A DNA stretch of 24,507 nucleotides from a virus. How positions within the stretch are numbered: the first letter of the stretch is position 1; the number at the start of each line of letters is the position of its first letter. This document shows positions 21,172 to 24,507 of the stretch, piece by piece. The position numbers and the translations under genes are program-made. Location: positions 1 through 24,507 of IMG/VR virus record IMGVR_UViG_3300035670_006355, one strand, 5' to 3'. The notes under the pieces are model-generated. The model did not search any database, was not told the DNA's origin, and worked only from the letters and a program-made list of their open reading frames with translations.

Positions 21172-22092
21172 ATGGGCGGATTATTTAGAGGCATAACTGA
21201 TGCCGTAGGACTTACTAGTCCAGCTCCGGAGGTACGTCAACCATCTCCGGCGGAACAGGCACAGGCCAGTAAAGAAGTAGCTATGTGGAATGCCGGTCTA
21301 AATCGCATTTCGCAGGCAACTCCGTTTTCTACGACGGATTACGTATATACAGGAACTGACGCAAATGGGGTTCCTCAGTATAAACAGGTGACTAAGTTTA
21401 CAGAAGCAGGACAACAGCAGTATCAGAACCTGATGACGGCGCAAGCCTCATCTAATCAACTGTTGCCTGGACTTGTTAATCAGTCCCAACAATTGTTAAA
21501 TAGAGACTATAGTAATAATTTAGTTACGGATTACGGCTCGGCTACCACATCACAAGCCGCCTATGAGCAGTACTTGAATCGTGGCACGGAAGAAATCAAT
21601 AAATACTATGACAAGCAACGTCAACAGATTGAACAACGGTTGTTTAATCAGGGAGTGTCGGCCAATAGTGATGCATACCGTACGGCCCTACAGGACTTTG
21701 AGAAGTCTCGTGGGCAGTCGATATCCGACTTAGCTTTTAGTGCATTACAGAGCGCAGACACAAGGGCCATGCAGGCCGCAGCGTTCAAGAACCAGGCCTT
21801 AGCTCAACAACAGTCTATGCAGCAGTCAGGTCTATCCGTGGCCCAGTCTTTGTATACAACGTTGTACGGTGCAGGAAGTGCGTCCATGAATATGGCTGCT
21901 CCGGCTTATGCTCAGATACAAGGTGTTGATTACAATGCCATTATGAATCGTGACGCCGGTGTTCAACAGTACAATGCTAATATGCAGTGGCAATCTGACA
22001 AACAGTTCAATGACCTTATGATGAAGGCGGCCACAGGAATGGCTTCTTCAGGTACAGGACAAACTATGGCCGGAATTAAGTGGGGGCAATAA
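21172..22092 (+). CDS. Gln-rich virion protein, 306 aa
   Basis: The product is a helical, Gln- and Ala-rich protein with few charged clusters. The middle reads as coiled coil (EEINKYYDKQRQQIEQRLFN near residues 139-160; RAMQAAAFKNQALAQQQSMQQ near 200-220). It sits after the tail genes and before two other Ala/Gln-rich genes, the usual place of internal virion or ejection proteins, which leave the head with DNA. No enzyme domain is visible. The ATG follows GAGGA, and the next gene starts two bases after its stop. Confidence 0.6.
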   Translation: MGGLFRGITDAVGLTSPAPEVRQPSPAEQAQASKEVAMWNAGLNRISQATPFSTTDYVYTGTDANGVPQYKQVTKFTEAGQQQYQNLMTAQASSNQLLPGLVNQSQQLLNRDYSNNLVTDYGSATTSQAAYEQYLNRGTEEINKYYDKQRQQIEQRLFNQGVSANSDAYRTALQDFEKSRGQSISDLAFSALQSADTRAMQAAAFKNQALAQQQSMQQSGLSVAQSLYTTLYGAGSASMNMAAPAYAQIQGVDYNAIMNRDAGVQQYNANMQWQSDKQFNDLMMKAATGMASSGTGQTMAGIKWGQ

Positions 22093-22093
22093 A

Positions 22094-23494
22094 ATGGCAG
22101 ATAATCAACAGCCTATCGAGGCACTACCTATTAAGACAGGTAAAGGAGACGCCACGACGGCATCTACTCTAGCTGACATGTTATTACAAAGCCCAGAGGA
22201 AGTAGCAAAACTGATGGCGCTTCAGGAACAAATGTTCCAGAAACAGCAGGAACAATTACGAGCACGGGCATCCGCTGAGGTGGCGCTAAAGGCCAGTGAC
22301 CCGTTTACCGCATGGAGTGCTCTGTCTAATATGGCGGACGCGAGCAAGGCGAAACGTGAAGAGTTTGACCTATTACAGCAACAACAGCTGATGCAGATAC
22401 AACAAGCAGCAGAAGCTAAGAAGAAGGTAGAAGCTAACATTGCGGCTATGGGCGGACAGTTAGGATTAACTCCTGAACAAATCCAACGTGCGCAGATTAC
22501 TGGTAGCATCGAAACTGTGGGTAAGGAAGTCAAAGCAGCAGCGGAAGGAAACGTAGCTGCCCGCACTCAAGACACGCTGGTTCAGCAAGCTAATGCCAAC
22601 TTGGCCAAGACAGCAGCTGATACGGCACAGTCTAAAGCGGCCGCAGCAGCTTCGCTTGCCCAGGCTCAGAAGGCAACCGTAGAAGCCCAAGGAACGATGA
22701 TTGATAACCAGCGTAAGTTGCAAGTCAAAGAGGGAGACTGGGTAGTTGAGAAACAGCCCGACGGTTCAACCCGTAAGGTTCAACTTGGTAAGCTACCTGA
22801 AGGTATGAGATATGTGCAAAACTCCGATGGAACTTTCTCTACGACCTATGATATAGGAACCAGCGAAGGAGCCAATAAGTTAGCCCTAGAGAATCTGACT
22901 ACTGTTCAGCAAGCCATCAACAAGAAAGAGAAATCGTTAGGGACGTTGACTGCACTGTCGAGAGACCCAGCCATTATGACCTTGGGAGAAATCAGCCCAT
23001 TACAGGTTAGCGCTGCTAGAGGTAAACAGTCTGCCGGTATGGCATCTGAGACCGACCTAAAGATTATTGCTTATGACAATGCAATGCAAGACTTAGCTGT
23101 AGGAAGTATGAAGGAAATGTTCGGTGCCAACACCTCTAACCAGGAATTGGCGGCGGCTATATCTATTCAAGGTTCTGCGAGTAGTCCTAAACTACAACGC
23201 GATTGGGCAGTTGCCTATGGCGCCGGTTTGATGGCATCGCAAAAAGAACAACTAGGAATAACACAATCACTAATCAACCAGGGCGTAGCTCCTGCTAAGG
23301 CAGCAGCATTAGCCCAAGAAAAGACCAAGTTTCGTACTTCTGTTGAAACACTGAGAACCTTATTAAACGCCGGAAACTCTGAGCTTATCAGACGTCAAGC
23401 CGATGTTATGAACAGGGCAGGCGTAACACTAGATACAGTACAACGTGGTTTAGGCCAATCTGACTTTGAGAGGCTAATGAGATACGTAAGATAA
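22094..23494 (+). CDS. Internal virion/ejection-like coiled-coil protein, 466 aa
   Basis: The first 200 residues are highly Gln/Ala/Lys-rich coiled coil (QLMQIQQAAEAKKKVEANI, NANLAKTAADTAQSKAAAA). Then come a short beta-rich insert near 210-255 and a helical C-terminus. The composition and location are those of proteins ejected from the capsid ahead of DNA in podoviruses, but no sequence motif proves this and I see no lytic transglycosylase motif. The start is ATG two bases after the previous stop; the ribosome site GGGGGC is modest, so translation may be coupled. Confidence 0.6.
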   Translation: MADNQQPIEALPIKTGKGDATTASTLADMLLQSPEEVAKLMALQEQMFQKQQEQLRARASAEVALKASDPFTAWSALSNMADASKAKREEFDLLQQQQLMQIQQAAEAKKKVEANIAAMGGQLGLTPEQIQRAQITGSIETVGKEVKAAAEGNVAARTQDTLVQQANANLAKTAADTAQSKAAAAASLAQAQKATVEAQGTMIDNQRKLQVKEGDWVVEKQPDGSTRKVQLGKLPEGMRYVQNSDGTFSTTYDIGTSEGANKLALENLTTVQQAINKKEKSLGTLTALSRDPAIMTLGEISPLQVSAARGKQSAGMASETDLKIIAYDNAMQDLAVGSMKEMFGANTSNQELAAAISIQGSASSPKLQRDWAVAYGAGLMASQKEQLGITQSLINQGVAPAKAAALAQEKTKFRTSVETLRTLLNAGNSELIRRQADVMNRAGVTLDTVQRGLGQSDFERLMRYVR

Positions 23495-23515
23495 TCCCTT
23501 AATTGGAGACCCGAA

Positions 23516-24507
23516 ATGGAACAAGCGCCAAAAACAATATCGTTTATTGAAGCGGCAAACGTAACGCCCCAGGCCGATAAGCCGAAGGATACCTGGATGA
23601 CCGACGCCCAGGGAAACAAATGGAATTGGGCAACAGGTGAAGAAATACCTATAGCCCAACCCGCCATAAAAACGCAAGACCAACTGAAGTGGGAGCAGTT
23701 AGCTAACACCCCTCCGTCTACCCCTACGGCCGAAAAGCCAGAAATGGATATGTTGGAAACAGTTGTATACTCCGTAGGGCACGTCTTATCTAAAGCCGCT
23801 TATGGTATTACTGCAGCCCCTCGCGTGGCATACTCGGTAGGCGCCGGTGCAGCAAATCTGGTGCAGAACCTAAAGGCTAATACGGTTGACGCTTTATTTG
23901 GCACGAACAGCGCAGCCGACCGCGTACAGTACGGGTTTTCTGAGGCTTGGGAAAGCACGGATGTATTTACTGATGCCTTTAATATAACAAATCCTAAAGT
24001 AAGCACAGGCGTAAAACTGGCCGGTAACATCGCCGAAACAGTCGGGGCAGTTGCTGTTCCAGGAATGGGGGCAGCTACCGCCGCTACACTAGGCGTTGCA
24101 GGTGGAACGGTACAGACCGCAGCTGACGTTTTAGTTAAGGAAGATAATAGTACAGTAGGAGTTTTGGCTAATCTTGCTACGGTTGTTTTAGGCCCAATAG
24201 CGTTTAAACGTATCGCGGATAAGGCCTTCGCTCTAGATTCCGTTCGGAAGTTAGCCCCAGGTAATCAGGTTGTTCTTGGCGAAGTGGAGAGGGTAAACTC
24301 CATATTGGCCGGAGATAAATTACCTGTCACTACCGGTACTGTTAATCAGGCCGGAGAAGTGCTAGAGACCGCTATAGACCGGATTAAACTCGTAGCGAAA
24401 AGTCCTGAGGAATTGGCAGCTCTAGATGTGATAGCTAAGACTAGGAAACAAGCCATTGAGGCCGCTAATGTAGCGTCTACGAAGGTGGATGAGTTGGCTC
24501 AACAGGT
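23516..24507 (+). CDS. Large virion protein, 5' part (runs off the window), ejection-like
   Basis: The open frame begins MEQAPKTISFIEAANVTPQ after TTGGAG and stays open for 330 codons to the window end. A Pro- and charge-rich N-terminus with a TDAQGNKWNW stretch is followed by long, low-charge, Ala/Gly/Val-rich segments (near residues 83-122, 164-200 and 208-228) that could insert into a membrane. Such amphipathic segments occur in large podovirus ejection proteins. It ends in charged helices. The C-terminal part, which may hold the functional domain, is outside this window. Confidence 0.7.
   Translation, partial: MEQAPKTISFIEAANVTPQADKPKDTWMTDAQGNKWNWATGEEIPIAQPAIKTQDQLKWEQLANTPPSTPTAEKPEMDMLETVVYSVGHVLSKAAYGITAAPRVAYSVGAGAANLVQNLKANTVDALFGTNSAADRVQYGFSEAWESTDVFTDAFNITNPKVSTGVKLAGNIAETVGAVAVPGMGAATAATLGVAGGTVQTAADVLVKEDNSTVGVLANLATVVLGPIAFKRIADKAFALDSVRKLAPGNQVVLGEVERVNSILAGDKLPVTTGTVNQAGEVLETAIDRIKLVAKSPEELAALDVIAKTRKQAIEAANVASTKVDELAQQ

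Noticed and set aside
21541-22700. Gln- and Ala-coding sequence with repeated CAACAG and GCAGC words as DNA repeats
   Set aside because: The words follow from amino-acid composition of coiled coils; they do not form a regular tandem array.

Overview
The window looks like about 24.5 kb of a tailed bacteriophage genome with podovirus-like gene content. It carries a T7-type family A DNA polymerase, a T7-type endonuclease I, a terminase pair, a portal, a scaffold and capsid pair, tail-adaptor-like proteins and long Gln/Ala-rich virion proteins. There is no host gene, rRNA, recognisable tRNA, integrase, insertion sequence or CRISPR array. Genes are densely packed with strong Shine-Dalgarno sites and many 1- or 4-base stop/start overlaps, which suggests a bacterial host. 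The host cannot be named from the sequence. No T7-like RNA polymerase gene is present in this window.

Layout. (1) 1-546 is non-coding. It opens with a perfect 25-bp inverted repeat, continues with G-tract repeats, and ends in a leftward terminator. (2) 547-11510 is a leftward (minus-strand) operon. Reading in the direction of transcription it holds two small unknown genes, a zinc-finger-less TOPRIM primase, a possible ssDNA-binding or structural accessory protein, a small unknown gene, a YqaJ/lambda-type exonuclease, the DNA polymerase, endonuclease I, an HNH homing endonuclease, a HExxH metallopeptidase-like protein, and an SF1 (Dda/RecD-like) helicase. A run of small unknown genes and a CatB/Vat-type hexapeptide acetyltransferase follow. 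(3) 11511-12417 is a 0.9-kb divergent intergenic region full of palindromes and hairpins, with a degenerate tandem duplication of the leader of the rightward operon. (4) 12418 to the window end is the rightward virion operon: small and large terminase, portal, zinc-ribbon protein, scaffold, major capsid protein, a four-hairpin intergenic region, tail adaptor, a 524-aa structural protein, and three proteins resembling internal virion or ejection proteins. The last of these runs off the window.

Working model. The leftward operon replicates and recombines the genome with a mixed toolkit: T7-like polymerase and resolvase, lambda-like exonuclease, a primase separate from its helicase, and a Dda-like helicase. 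The rightward operon packages DNA and builds the particle. The two transcribe away from a shared control region whose paired palindromes look like operator sites. The most unusual items are the duplicated leader with a lost start codon, the hairpin series with G-U pairs kept in rightward RNA, the HNH gene bounded by near-identical 18-base sequences, the 143-base out-of-frame overlap of the metallopeptidase-like gene with the helicase, and the polymerase that lacks most of the thioredoxin-binding insert. I do not see a convincing complete defence or other novel multi-gene system.
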